From positions 41,182 through 105,181 of the forward strand of contig CACNQE010000007.1 of NCBI GenBank assembly GCA_902622515.1: a DNA stretch of 64,000 nt. The letters are read 5' to 3'. Of the stretch, positions 1 to 8,628 are shown one piece after another. A program made the translations under genes and the position numbers. Under the pieces are notes generated by a model. That model searched no databases. It had not been told where the DNA came from and saw nothing but the letters and a program-made list of their open reading frames with translations. Positions within the stretch are counted from its first letter, which is position 1, and every line of letters starts with the position of its first letter. The DNA is from an uncultured SAR116 cluster alpha proteobacterium. GTDB taxonomy: Bacteria > Pseudomonadota > Alphaproteobacteria > Puniceispirillales > Puniceispirillaceae.

Positions 1-117
1 TAGAGGTAGATAATCAGATGTCTGAAATGTTGGAATTTTTGGTTCATCATATATTTTCTGGCTGCATGCTGAAAAAAACATACATAACAACATTGTTAAA
101 ATAGAAAAACGCATCAT
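1..117 (-). CDS. Small lipoprotein, C-terminus cut by window edge
   Basis: The reading frame opens at an ATG at 117 and runs open off the window edge, giving 39 residues. The N-terminus is a lipoprotein signal: a short start (MMRF), a hydrophobic stretch of about 12 residues, then the lipobox F-S-A-C with the cysteine at residue 18. A GGGAGAG ribosome-binding site lies 2-3 bases before the start. The protein should therefore be exported by Sec, lipidated on that cysteine and anchored in a membrane. The visible mature part (SQKIYDEPKIP...) is polar and I do not recognise a family. It follows hslO on the same strand after a 110-base gap with its own candidate promoter. Confidence 0.6.
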   Translation of the reverse strand, partial: MMRFSILTMLLCMFFSACSQKIYDEPKIPTFQTSDYLPL

Positions 118-164
118 TTCTCTCCCATTTGTCAATTATTGACTTAAATATAATGACATAAATA

Positions 165-192
165 ATGGTATCTCATAATAATTAAGTTTCAA
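165..192 (-). promoter_or_regulatory. Candidate sigma70-type promoter for the lipoprotein gene
   Basis: On the minus strand a TTGAAA (192-187) is followed after 16 bases by TACCAT (170-165), five and four matches to the -35 and -10 consensus. It lies about 50 bases before the lipoprotein start, in the gap after hslO. In AT-rich DNA such matches occur by chance, so this is only a candidate. Confidence 0.3.
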
Positions 193-227
193 TCTAAAAG
201 TCTTAAATCTTGAAATATGACAAATTT

Positions 228-1190
228 TTAATGTGACCTTAAATTAGAAGAAAATACACGTCTTTTTTTACAAAACTCACAATCTACAACCAGGTTATCA
301 TTCTCATCTGTCAATTTGACTAACTCATCTTTGTCAATCGAACGGAGTATAGTTTCAACTTTCTCGTTGTTACAGCGACATTGATCATTGATAGAACGTG
401 GTGACTGAATGTATACCCCAAGCTCGTTAAATAATCTAAAAAGGATTACTTCTAGCTTTAATTTTGGATCTATTAATTCTTCCTTAGTTATTGTTTGAGC
501 GAACATTTTTGCGTTGTTCCAAACTTCTATATCATAATCAGCTGCTCTATTTTCCACCCCACCCTCTTCTGCTATTTTTTGAATCAATAATGTCGCCGCC
601 ACCCACAAATCACCCTCTTTTTTTACTGATGTAATTAATTCTGTGTAAATTTGTTCAGAATTTTTAAACCAGACGGTAACTGAGTCTGCAACAGTTTTGC
701 CTGATAATTCAACAATTCCTTGGTATCTTTTACTTGGGCCGCTTTGTTCAATTGTAAATGCCATGTATCCATCAGCCATCAGAGTTGTAAGTTCATCATT
801 TTGCAGAAATTGCTTCTGCTCAAATGCCTTTTCGTCATAAGCCGCATATGATCTCAAATCTCCTTCATTAGTGACATCACAGAATAAAGTTGTTAAAGGT
901 CCATCTCCCTTGGCTTGTAGTGTTATAATCCCGTCCAACTTAAAGGTTGTTGATAAACAAGATGTAACAACCATTGCTTCTGCTAAAATTGAATTAATAG
1001 GATCAGGATAATTATGTCGATTTAGAATTTGCGTAACTGGTTTAACTAATCGACAAATCCGACCTCTAATTTTCGGAGTTTCTAGAGTTGGGCTTCCAGT
1101 TAAATAAAAAGGCAGGACAAAACTATTTAACGCTGGTGCAGTAAGTTTATCCGATGACTTTAAGTCATTTTCACCTGTAATAAATTCCAT
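228..1190 (-). CDS. hslO: Hsp33 redox-regulated holdase chaperone
   Basis: This 320-residue protein matches Hsp33, a cytoplasmic chaperone that is switched on by oxidation. In the family, four cysteines bind zinc when reduced; disulfide formation then unfolds the linker and exposes binding surfaces for unfolding proteins. All four are present in the expected C-terminal arrangement: C-x-C at 271-273 and C-x-x-C at 304-307. The N-terminal half carries the usual globular Hsp33 domain. The ATG is preceded by a GGTGA ribosome-binding site. It follows argF after only 44 bases on the same strand, and the argD-argF-hslO order is common in alphaproteobacteria, so co-transcription is likely. Confidence 0.95.
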   Translation of the reverse strand: MEFITGENDLKSSDKLTAPALNSFVLPFYLTGSPTLETPKIRGRICRLVKPVTQILNRHNYPDPINSILAEAMVVTSCLSTTFKLDGIITLQAKGDGPLTTLFCDVTNEGDLRSYAAYDEKAFEQKQFLQNDELTTLMADGYMAFTIEQSGPSKRYQGIVELSGKTVADSVTVWFKNSEQIYTELITSVKKEGDLWVAATLLIQKIAEEGGVENRAADYDIEVWNNAKMFAQTITKEELIDPKLKLEVILFRLFNELGVYIQSPRSINDQCRCNNEKVETILRSIDKDELVKLTDENDNLVVDCEFCKKRRVFSSNLRSH

Positions 1191-1234
1191 TTTTTTTCAC
1201 CAAAATAGTCTCGTCTTAAATTAATCTTTCATTA

Positions 1235-2137
1235 TTAAATTTTGTAATTAAATAAATGACAGAGAATGGCTTTTTGTGAGTGGAGCCTATTTTCTGCCTC
1301 TTCAATAACCTTGCTTTGTGGACCGTCAATAACGTCTTCGGTAACTTCATTACCTCTAATGGCAGGTAAACAATGAAGAAAAATGGCATCAGAATGAGCT
1401 AATTCAAACAGTTTTGAGTTGACCTGATAGGGTTTTAGGTCCTTCAATCTAGTACCTTGCTCATCTCCCATAGATATCCAAACATCTGTTATCAAAACAT
1501 CAGCATCAAGAGCTGCCTTATGACTATCTTCATAAAGATTAATTTGTGCCCCTGAGTCAATAGCCTTTTTTATAAGCTTTTGATTTGGTTGGTAACCCTT
1601 TGGACTAGCTATACGCAAATTGAATTTAAATTTAGTAGCAGCGTCAATCCAACTTTTTAGGACATTGTTTGAATCTCCAAACCAAGAAATATTTAATCCT
1701 TCAATACAACTGAAGTTTTCTTGAATTGTCATAATATCTGCCATAATCTGACAAGGGTGAGACACATTAGTAAGACCATTTATGATAGGGATTTCAGAAT
1801 TTTCTTTAAACTCAAGGAGGGTTTTGTGAGATTGGGCACGAATCATTACAGCATCAACATACCTTGACATAACCCTTGCCGTGTCAGCAATAGTTTCCCC
1901 TCTCGATAGTTGCATATCATTTGAAGTTAGAACCAAAGATGTTCCTCCAAGTTGTTTAATTCCAACTTCAAATGATATTCTCGTCCTTGTAGAACTTTTT
2001 TCAAAAATCAGTGCTATCGTTTTATTTATCAAAGGAGTTGGTGAAATCAATCCAGATTTTATCTGATGCGCCACAAATAGAATATCATTAAGTTGTTTAG
2101 TTTTATAATCCGCAATATCAATAAAATTTGCTGACAT
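1235..2137 (-). CDS. argF: Ornithine carbamoyltransferase
   Basis: The enzyme joins carbamoyl phosphate to ornithine to make citrulline in arginine synthesis. The 300-residue protein has the carbamoyl-phosphate signature S-T-R-T-R at 49-53, the HPCQ motif in the middle and the ornithine-side HCLP motif near the C-terminus. The frame is open for another 18 codons upstream, but the ATG at 2137 is preferred because an AAAGGAA ribosome-binding site sits just before it and the protein then begins where the family begins. It lies 37 bases downstream of argD and 44 bases upstream of hslO on the same strand, forming an arginine operon. Confidence 0.95.
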   Translation of the reverse strand: MSANFIDIADYKTKQLNDILFVAHQIKSGLISPTPLINKTIALIFEKSSTRTRISFEVGIKQLGGTSLVLTSNDMQLSRGETIADTARVMSRYVDAVMIRAQSHKTLLEFKENSEIPIINGLTNVSHPCQIMADIMTIQENFSCIEGLNISWFGDSNNVLKSWIDAATKFKFNLRIASPKGYQPNQKLIKKAIDSGAQINLYEDSHKAALDADVLITDVWISMGDEQGTRLKDLKPYQVNSKLFELAHSDAIFLHCLPAIRGNEVTEDVIDGPQSKVIEEAENRLHSQKAILCHLFNYKI

Positions 2138-2174
2138 GCATTTTTCCTTTAATTTTTTAAAATATTTAATGTTT

Positions 2175-3371
2175 CTAACTTGCTTCTTCAAAGCACTCTG
2201 TTAAGGCATCGCTAAATACATCAATCTCTTGTTTAGTTATAATCAGCGGAGGCAAAATACGGAGAGTGTTTAGGCCTGCAGGAACAGTCAAAATTCCTCT
2301 TGTTCTTAAAGCAGCAGAGAGGTCTGCAGCAGTTAAATTTTTAGTTAACCCAATACCACGCAAAAAGCCAAGGCCCTTTAATTGAGATATAAACTTTGGA
2401 TAAGTCACAAGTAATTTGTTCAAACGATATTCTAAATAAGATGATACATCTCGAACGTTTTGTAAGAAATCATCTTCCTCCAGAACGTCAAGAACACAAT
2501 TTGCAACAGCCATAGCAAGCGGATTTCCGCCAAAAGTAGAACCATGACTGCCGGGTCCCATTGCGTTTCCAACTTCTTCTCTAGCAACAACTGCTCCAAC
2601 TGGAAATCCACCACCAAGACCCTTGGCGAGAGCTACGATATCAGGCTGAACCCCTGATTGCTGAAATGCAAAAAGAGTTCCTGTCCTTCCCATTCCTGTC
2701 TGAACTTCATCTGCAATAAGAAGTGCTCCAAATTCATCAGCTGCTTCTCTCAAACCCAATAAATATCGCTCTGCAGCTACATTCACACCACCTTCCCCTT
2801 GAATGGGCTCAATCATAATTGCAGCAGTTTTCTCGTTGATAGCGTTCCTTAGCTCTTTCAGATTGCCAAATGAAACATGCTCAAAACCAGATACACTCTC
2901 CCCAAAACCTTCACGATAAACAGGGTTTGATGTGGCTGATAACATTCCTAAGGTGCGACCATGAAATGCTCCTTCAGCGCAAAGGATATTCGTTTTTATT
3001 ACTTTGTTTCTTCGATATTGAAACCTACGAGCCATTTTAACAGAAGCCTCATTAGCTTCTGCCCCAGAATTACAGAAGAAAACCTGGTCAAGCTTACAAG
3101 CCTTAGCAAGACGATAAGCGAGACGTTCTTGTTCTGGAATTCTGTAGAGATTAGAAGTATGCCAGAGCATCTTCGATTGTTTGTTGAGTGTTTCAATCAA
3201 TTTTGGGTGACAGTGTCCAAGAGTATTAACGGCAATTCCAGATGCACAATCAAGAAACCTTTTACCGTCATCCGTTACGAGATAGCACCCTTCACCTTTA
3301 ACAAAACTTAGATCGATTCTGCCATAGGTAGGCATACTTGCATCTTGGTAACTAGGGGTTTGTTTTTCCAT
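2175..3371 (-). CDS. argD: Acetylornithine aminotransferase (PLP)
   Basis: A class-III PLP aminotransferase of 398 residues that makes N-acetylornithine from the semialdehyde, using glutamate; family members often also serve as succinyldiaminopimelate aminotransferase in lysine synthesis. Visible features are the cofactor-phosphate loop NSGAEANE at 101-108, the PLP-ring aspartate in ADEVQTG (Asp221) and the Schiff-base lysine in ALAKGLGGG (Lys250). The HGSTFGGNPL segment near residue 280 is typical of ArgD. An AGGAT ribosome-binding site precedes the ATG. argF follows after 37 bases. The 129 bases upstream, between dcd and this gene, hold a long dyad described separately. Confidence 0.95.
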   Translation of the reverse strand: MEKQTPSYQDASMPTYGRIDLSFVKGEGCYLVTDDGKRFLDCASGIAVNTLGHCHPKLIETLNKQSKMLWHTSNLYRIPEQERLAYRLAKACKLDQVFFCNSGAEANEASVKMARRFQYRRNKVIKTNILCAEGAFHGRTLGMLSATSNPVYREGFGESVSGFEHVSFGNLKELRNAINEKTAAIMIEPIQGEGGVNVAAERYLLGLREAADEFGALLIADEVQTGMGRTGTLFAFQQSGVQPDIVALAKGLGGGFPVGAVVAREEVGNAMGPGSHGSTFGGNPLAMAVANCVLDVLEEDDFLQNVRDVSSYLEYRLNKLLVTYPKFISQLKGLGFLRGIGLTKNLTAADLSAALRTRGILTVPAGLNTLRILPPLIITKQEIDVFSDALTECFEEAS

Positions 3372-3451
3372 GAAATTCTTATCCTAAATCAAAAATTAAT
3401 ATTAAATTGAATCCAATGGATGTAGATATGCCTTTTTGACTGGTATTCGAT

Positions 3452-3486
3452 TTTCTTGACGCATTATACGATAATTTGTCAAGAAA
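3452..3486. promoter_or_regulatory. 35-bp symmetric dyad between dcd and argD
   Basis: The outer arms TTTCTTGAC (3452-3460) and GTCAAGAAA (3478-3486) are perfect 9-bp inverted repeats. Inside them ATTAT (3463-3467) and ATAAT (3471-3475) continue the symmetry about position 3469, so 14 of 17 positions pair. On the minus strand the centre reads TATAAT, a perfect -10 hexamer about 90 bases before the argD start, but no good -35 lies at the right distance. No T-run follows either arm, which argues against a simple intrinsic terminator. It could be an operator or an mRNA hairpin. Confidence 0.5.
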
Positions 3487-3500
3487 TGTTTACAAAAACT

Positions 3501-4613
3501 TTATTTAAAATGCTTTGCCAATTTTAATCCTTGAGATTGGTAATTTGACACCGATTGCATTGCTCCATATAAACTTTTAGGTGTTTCTGACATAGATTCG
3601 TATACTAAACGACAAACGATTTGATCTTGCTCAACCAAAAATGGAACGTCATGTGAGCGCACTTCAAGAACAGCCCTAGTTTTTCCAACGTCAAAAGAAC
3701 CAAAACCAAAACCAGGATCAAAAAAACCCGCATAGTGGGCTCTAAATTCACCTACTCTAGTATCGTATGGTCTCATTTCAGCTGCAAAATTTTCGGGCAC
3801 ACACACAAATTCTCGACTTGCTAGAATATAGAATTCATCTGGATTAAGGACTAGACCACCACCCACCAAATCAGTTGTTGTAACAGCCTCCCAAAATCGA
3901 AGTTTATCTAATCTACCTACTCTATCTACATCAATTAAACCCGCGTGTTTTCGAGCCCTCCATCCTATAATGTCATTTTGTGATTCACTTTGTAAATTAA
4001 CTGACAACCCGATACCATCATTAATCAAAGCTGAAACAGAAATATTGCCTTCAGACCTTACTAAACCAAATTCCCGCTGAAGCGCTATCAGCTCGTCATC
4101 ATCAATGATCTTTGAACCAGAACGAAGACGTACTTGAGACAATCGTGAGCCTGTTCTTACGAGCACAGAAAAAGTTCGAGGTGATATTTCTGCGTAAAGA
4201 GGTCCTGAATAACCCTTATTAATTATTTCGAATTCGCACGCATAATCTGTAATTAGCCTAGTAAATACATCTAGACGACCTGTAGAACTTTTTGGGTTAG
4301 CCATGCCACCCAGTGTATCTGGTAAATTTAAGCTTTCCTGCAGCTCAACCAGATAAACACATCCTTTTTCTAAAACAGCCCCCTTTGTTAAATCTAACTC
4401 GTGTAGCGCAAACTTATCAATTTTATCTGTTACCATTGACTCTGCACCTGGTAAAAATGAAGCCTGGATTCTCCAAGCTTTACTACCCAAACGCAGGTCA
4501 AGACTAGCAGGTTGAATCTGCCCAGGATCAAACGACGTTGACGCCTTTATTACTTCCTGCTGAATAAGTACAGACAAAGTTTGACTAGGCAAAACACCAG
4601 TAGATACATTCAT
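3501..4613 (-). CDS. dcd: 2'-deoxycytidine 5'-triphosphate deaminase, long tandem form
   Basis: The protein is related to dCTP deaminase, which converts dCTP to dUTP for dTTP synthesis. At 370 residues it is about twice the usual enzyme. The N-terminal half has the family's QPASLDLRLG segment near residue 36. The second half again looks like a dUTPase-fold domain, with an AEMRPYDTRVGEFRAHYAGF segment followed by a FDPGFGF turn. This double-length form is known in alphaproteobacteria. An AAAGGAT ribosome-binding site serves either the ATG at 4613 or an adjoining TTG at 4616; the ATG is chosen. It sits between an ABC-2 permease gene and argD on the same strand. Confidence 0.85.
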   Translation of the reverse strand: MNVSTGVLPSQTLSVLIQQEVIKASTSFDPGQIQPASLDLRLGSKAWRIQASFLPGAESMVTDKIDKFALHELDLTKGAVLEKGCVYLVELQESLNLPDTLGGMANPKSSTGRLDVFTRLITDYACEFEIINKGYSGPLYAEISPRTFSVLVRTGSRLSQVRLRSGSKIIDDDELIALQREFGLVRSEGNISVSALINDGIGLSVNLQSESQNDIIGWRARKHAGLIDVDRVGRLDKLRFWEAVTTTDLVGGGLVLNPDEFYILASREFVCVPENFAAEMRPYDTRVGEFRAHYAGFFDPGFGFGSFDVGKTRAVLEVRSHDVPFLVEQDQIVCRLVYESMSETPKSLYGAMQSVSNYQSQGLKLAKHFK

Positions 4614-4643
4614 CAAACATTTATCCTTTAATATCTATTCTGC

Positions 4644-5450
4644 TTACGATTTAAGCTTATACCCTGACTCAAGGACATAATAGCTTGTAATAAATAAAGC
4701 CACATTTAAAATAAATAAAACAAACAATCCAAATAGGACTGAGCTATCACTAATGCCCAAAATGCCATACCTAAATCCGTCTATGACTAAAAAAAACGGG
4801 TTAAAAATAGCAAATCGTTCAACCGTATCAGGCAGTCTATCAATCGAATAAAATGTGCCAGATAAAAAAGATAGTGGTTGAATTACGAAGTTTGTAATAG
4901 CAGCTAGTGAGTCAAATTTATTAGCCCAAATACCTGCTAAAATTCCTACGAGTGACATAGCACAAGAGCCAAGCAATAGAAATGCTGTTGCTACTACTAT
5001 ATGATGAGGAAAACCTGTTTTACCAATAAAAGAAAGTATTGTTATACTTATTATGCCAACGAACACCCCTCGTGTTATACCTCCAAACAAAAAGGCAACT
5101 AGTAATTCAAATGAACCTAAAGGCGGCATTAAGATATCAACTATGTTTCCTTGCACCTTGCCAATAATAATAGAGGAGGAAGTATTAGCGAACGCATTTT
5201 GAAGAACTGCCATCATAGCTAACCCAGGAGCGAGAAATTGCATATAAGTTGCATCTTCAAAAGCACTTGTTCTTCCCTCTAATGCAAGCGTAAAAACAAG
5301 CATAAAGAGTGCAGATGTTACAACTGGGGCTGCGAGCGTTTGCAATGAAACCTTCATGAAACGATGAACTTCTTTACAATATAAGGTATACATGCCACGC
5401 CAATTTATAATACCTATTTTCACGGGTCTCGTAAAATGTTCTGCTTTCAT
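4644..5450 (-). CDS. ABC-2 type transporter permease
   Basis: A 268-residue inner-membrane protein with about six hydrophobic segments (roughly 35-56, 70-90, 110-140, 150-178, 188-205 and 235-262) and the layout of ABC-2 permeases of the NodJ/DrrB/KpsM type. These pair with an ATP-binding subunit to export drugs, lipids or polysaccharides. No ATPase gene lies beside it here, so the partner must be elsewhere and the substrate cannot be told. The ATG has a good AAGGGAAA ribosome-binding site. The dcd start is about 30 bases downstream on the same strand, and recX diverges upstream. Confidence 0.85.
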   Translation of the reverse strand: MKAEHFTRPVKIGIINWRGMYTLYCKEVHRFMKVSLQTLAAPVVTSALFMLVFTLALEGRTSAFEDATYMQFLAPGLAMMAVLQNAFANTSSSIIIGKVQGNIVDILMPPLGSFELLVAFLFGGITRGVFVGIISITILSFIGKTGFPHHIVVATAFLLLGSCAMSLVGILAGIWANKFDSLAAITNFVIQPLSFLSGTFYSIDRLPDTVERFAIFNPFFLVIDGFRYGILGISDSSVLFGLFVLFILNVALFITSYYVLESGYKLKS

Positions 5451-5488
5451 AACGTTTCCCTTGATCTTTTAAAAAAATGCAGCCTAAC

Positions 5489-5518
5489 TTTACAAACTTA
5501 ACAGAACGGTTTTAGATT
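5489..5518 (+). promoter_or_regulatory. Candidate promoter for recX, placed for a leaderless mRNA
   Basis: TTTACA (5489-5494) and TAGATT (5513-5518) are separated by 18 bases and match the -35 and -10 consensus at five and four positions. Only six bases separate the -10 from the recX ATG at 5525, so transcription would begin at or next to the start codon. No ribosome-binding site is seen before that ATG, which agrees with leaderless translation. Confidence 0.35.
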
Positions 5519-5524
5519 GAACTT

Positions 5525-6100
5525 ATGAAAAATGCAAATATCAATAGAGTGCCAAAGAAAAAAAATAGCAAAAATCAGACAGGTGGGGTTTGCCAAAAAA
5601 ATCTCAAGAATAAAGCTCTGAATTATCTTAGCAAATACGCAAGCACAGAAGAAAAACTAAGGCAAATACTTGCAAAATACTGTAAAAGAAAATGGCCCGA
5701 AGCTACAATTCAAGATTCTGCAGAACATATTAAAGAAACTATAAAATGGTGTTCTAAGAATAGATATGTAAATGATTATGATTATATGATTATGAAAATA
5801 AATTCTGGAAGATCAAAGGGACAGTCAGCCACACTAATTAAACAAAAACTTTTACAAGCTGGGCTTTCAAAAAATATCGTTTTAAAAGCATTTACGGAAG
5901 ATGAAAATCATTTTGAAAATGAATTTAAAGCTGCGCTAGTTATGGCTAAAAAAAAGCGGATAGGCCCGTTCTCATTAAAGCCAACTAATGACAAGTCTGA
6001 AAGAAGACGTCAGATAGCACGCTTAGCTAGAGCAGGATTCAATTACGAAATATGTAAAAATGTATTTGACTATTCGATTGAATCAAAAGCAAACTTATGA
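5525..6100 (+). CDS. recX: RecX-family regulatory protein
   Basis: The 191-residue basic protein fits RecX, a small helical-repeat protein that caps RecA filaments and limits recombination and SOS activity. Evidence is the repeat pattern: an ALNYLSKYASTEEKLRQ segment near residue 34, then CSKNRYVNDYDY near residue 78 and the GRSKGQSATLIKQKLLQAG segment near residue 96, which are the usual second and third repeat signatures. Lysine-rich ends are typical. It diverges from the ABC permease and has no visible Shine-Dalgarno sequence. recA is not in this window, as is common in alphaproteobacteria where recX is often unlinked. The family call is good; the exact role is inferred. Confidence 0.75.
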   Translation: MKNANINRVPKKKNSKNQTGGVCQKNLKNKALNYLSKYASTEEKLRQILAKYCKRKWPEATIQDSAEHIKETIKWCSKNRYVNDYDYMIMKINSGRSKGQSATLIKQKLLQAGLSKNIVLKAFTEDENHFENEFKAALVMAKKKRIGPFSLKPTNDKSERRRQIARLARAGFNYEICKNVFDYSIESKANL

Positions 6101-6163
6101 TCATTGATTTTAAAAATAAAAAATTATTTTTGACATTTATCCCTAAAGGAGTATGCAACTATC

Positions 6164-8104
6164 ATGAGCGAAGATTTAGTTTTTGAACCCTCTGATGAAC
6201 TAAAAAAATCAAGCCATATTTCCAAGAATGATTATGATAGACTATATCAAGAATCGATTTTACAACCTGAACAATTTTGGAGAGAACATGGAAAACGAAT
6301 TGATTGGATAAAACCATATCAAACCGTTTCGAACGTCTCATACAATAAACCTGGTGTATCAATCAAATGGTTTGAAGACGGCGTATTAAATGCATCTGCC
6401 AATTGTCTGGATAGACATTTAGAGACAAAAGGAAAACAAACAGCAATTATCTGGGAAGGCGATGATCCTACCCAGTCCAAGCATATATCATATGAAACAC
6501 TCTATGAAGAAGTGTGTAAATTTTCAAATGTATTAAAACTTAATGGTGTTAAGAAAGGTGATAGAGTTACAATATACTTACCTATGATCCCAGAAGCAGC
6601 CGTTGCGATGCTTGCTTGCGCGAGAATTGGTGCTATTCATTCTGTTGTCTTTGGAGGATTTTCACCCGATGCACTGGCAGGTAGAATTACAGATTGTGAC
6701 TCAACCTGCATTATTACTTCAGATGAAGGTGTAAGGGGCGGGAAATCTATCCCTCTTAAGCAAAATGTAGATGATGCTCTCGTAAACTGTCCAAATTGCA
6801 CCACTTGCATTGTAATAAAAAGAACGGGAGGATCAATTTCTTGGGATACTAATAGAGATATTTGGTATCATGAGGCAATGGAAAATGCATCTATCTCATG
6901 TCCACCAGAGGAGATGTCAGCGGAAGACCCTCTGTTTATTTTATATACATCTGGTTCAACTGGAAAACCAAAAGGGGTCTTGCACACAACCGGCGGATAT
7001 ATAGTTTATGCCTCTATGACACACCAATATGTATTTGATTATCAAGAGGGTGATGTTTATTGGTGTACAGCAGATGTGGGCTGGGTAACAGGTCATAGCT
7101 ATATATTATATGGACCCCTCGCAAATGGAGCAATTACACTAATGTTTGAAGGTGTCCCTACATATCCTGATAGCAGCAGATTTTGGTATGTGGTTGAAAA
7201 ACACAAAGTGTCAATCTTCTATACTGCACCCACTGCCATAAGGGCACTAATGCGTGACGGAGATGAACCTGTTAAAAAACATGATCGTTCGTCCTTGCGA
7301 TTACTAGGAAGTGTAGGCGAGCCAATTAATCCAGAAGCGTGGATGTGGTATCATAAAGTTGTTGGTGACTCGAAATGCCCCATCGTAGATACATGGTGGC
7401 AAACTGAAACTGGTGGGATATTGATTACCCCGCTGCCTGGCGCAATTCCAACTAAACCAGGAGCTGCAACTAAACCCTTTTTTGGTATACAACCTGTGTT
7501 AGTTGATGAGGAAAATAATGAACTCGTTGGGGAAGCTGAGGGAAATTTGTGTATCAATAAAAGCTGGCCGGGACAAATGAGAACCGTTTATGGAGATCAC
7601 AAACGTTTCGAGGAAACATATTTTTCAACATTCAAAGGCCGTTATTTTAGCGGAGATGGCGCAAGGCGTGATAAAGATGGATATTTTTGGATAACTGGAA
7701 GAGTCGATGATGTATTAAATGTATCAGGACATCGCATGGGTACAGCAGAGGTAGAATCTGCGCTGGTATCCCATGAAAGTGTGGCAGAAGCTGCTGTTGT
7801 TGGCTATCCTCATGAATTAAAAGGTCAAGGGATTTATGCTTATGTGACTTTAGTAGCAGGAATTAAAACCGATGATGCGCTCGAAAAAGCCCTTAAGCTC
7901 TGGGTAAGAAAGGAAATTGGTGCTATCGCAACACCTGATTTTATCCAATTTTCACCTTCACTTCCAAAAACAAGGTCTGGAAAAATTATGCGACGTATTT
8001 TAAGAAAAATTGCTGCCAATGATTTTGAAGAGCTAGGAGATACATCAACACTTGCTGACCCATCTGTTGTTGAAGAATTAATCAACAATAGAGAAAATAA
8101 GTGA
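6164..8104 (+). CDS. acs: Acetyl-CoA synthetase (AMP-forming)
   Basis: At 646 residues this is a full-length acetyl-CoA synthetase, activating acetate with ATP to acetyl-AMP and then to acetyl-CoA. The AMP-binding P-loop [11 protein letters not shown] lies near residues 260-272, the [10 protein letters not shown] motif near 410, and the C-terminal [13 protein letters not shown] motif near 600-612 carries the catalytic lysine that protein acetylation usually controls. An AAAGGAG sequence lies 12 bases before the ATG, a long but usable spacing. A TTGACA at 6130-6135 may belong to its promoter. Product acetyl-CoA would enter the TCA cycle encoded further along the window. Confidence 0.96.
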   Translation: MSEDLVFEPSDELKKSSHISKNDYDRLYQESILQPEQFWREHGKRIDWIKPYQTVSNVSYNKPGVSIKWFEDGVLNASANCLDRHLETKGKQTAIIWEGDDPTQSKHISYETLYEEVCKFSNVLKLNGVKKGDRVTIYLPMIPEAAVAMLACARIGAIHSVVFGGFSPDALAGRITDCDSTCIITSDEGVRGGKSIPLKQNVDDALVNCPNCTTCIVIKRTGGSISWDTNRDIWYHEAMENASISCPPEEMSAEDPLFILYTSGSTGKPKGVLHTTGGYIVYASMTHQYVFDYQEGDVYWCTADVGWVTGHSYILYGPLANGAITLMFEGVPTYPDSSRFWYVVEKHKVSIFYTAPTAIRALMRDGDEPVKKHDRSSLRLLGSVGEPINPEAWMWYHKVVGDSKCPIVDTWWQTETGGILITPLPGAIPTKPGAATKPFFGIQPVLVDEENNELVGEAEGNLCINKSWPGQMRTVYGDHKRFEETYFSTFKGRYFSGDGARRDKDGYFWITGRVDDVLNVSGHRMGTAEVESALVSHESVAEAAVVGYPHELKGQGIYAYVTLVAGIKTDDALEKALKLWVRKEIGAIATPDFIQFSPSLPKTRSGKIMRRILRKIAANDFEELGDTSTLADPSVVEELINNRENK

Positions 8105-8253
8105 CTAATTATCTAACATCATTAATTGAAATGATTCATTTTAATTCCCATATCTTCATAGTCTTTTATTGAGATTATATATGATAGTATCTTGCAGAGG
8201 ATATTTTTGATTATACCTGTAAACACAGCATCGTGAAAGAATTATAGAGCCTT

Positions 8254-8532
8254 ATGAATTCAATTCTTTATTTAATTAATAGCATTGTAGATTTATACTG
8301 CCTCACACTTATTGCATATATTGTATTAAGCTGGCTGGTGGCCTTTAATATAATTAGTCCATGGCAACCAATTGTGCGCTCCTTGTATACTGGGCTATCA
8401 AGATTACATGATCCTCTGCTAGATTGGATACGTTCCGTTGTTCCGAATTTTGGGGGCTTGGATTTAAGCCCCGTGATTTTGCTGCTTGCTATTCAGTTTG
8501 CCCGAAATTTATTATTTGAATTGCTTTTATAG
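8254..8532 (+). CDS. YggT-family membrane protein
   Basis: The 92-residue protein has two hydrophobic segments (about 6-30 and 70-90) flanking a short loop with the family's PWQPIVRSLYTGLSRLHDPLL stretch and a DLSPVILLLAIQF segment. This is the YggT layout (COG0762), a small inner-membrane protein linked to osmotic tolerance and in some bacteria to division or pyrroline-5-carboxylate gene clusters; the molecular function is not settled. It is followed by folD after 96 bases on the same strand. The 149 bases upstream hold no other gene; an AT-rich imperfect hairpin just after acs is too weak to call. Confidence 0.85.
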   Translation: MNSILYLINSIVDLYCLTLIAYIVLSWLVAFNIISPWQPIVRSLYTGLSRLHDPLLDWIRSVVPNFGGLDLSPVILLLAIQFARNLLFELLL

Positions 8533-8628
8533 CAAAAGTTTTTTCCCAAACTTGTGTTTTTAGTTTAACGAGATTAATCATTGATTCGTTATCATTGGTA
8601 TTCATATACAAAAAATTGTGGGGGAATT

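Noticed and set aside
2961..3311. 116-codon open frame opposite argD
   Set aside because: It lies wholly inside argD on the other strand, has no ribosome-binding site and encodes nothing recognisable.
6130..6157. TTGACA with a downstream TATGCA as the acs promoter
   Set aside because: The -35 is perfect, but the -10 candidate has only three matches and would overlap the ribosome-binding site; the real -10 cannot be chosen.
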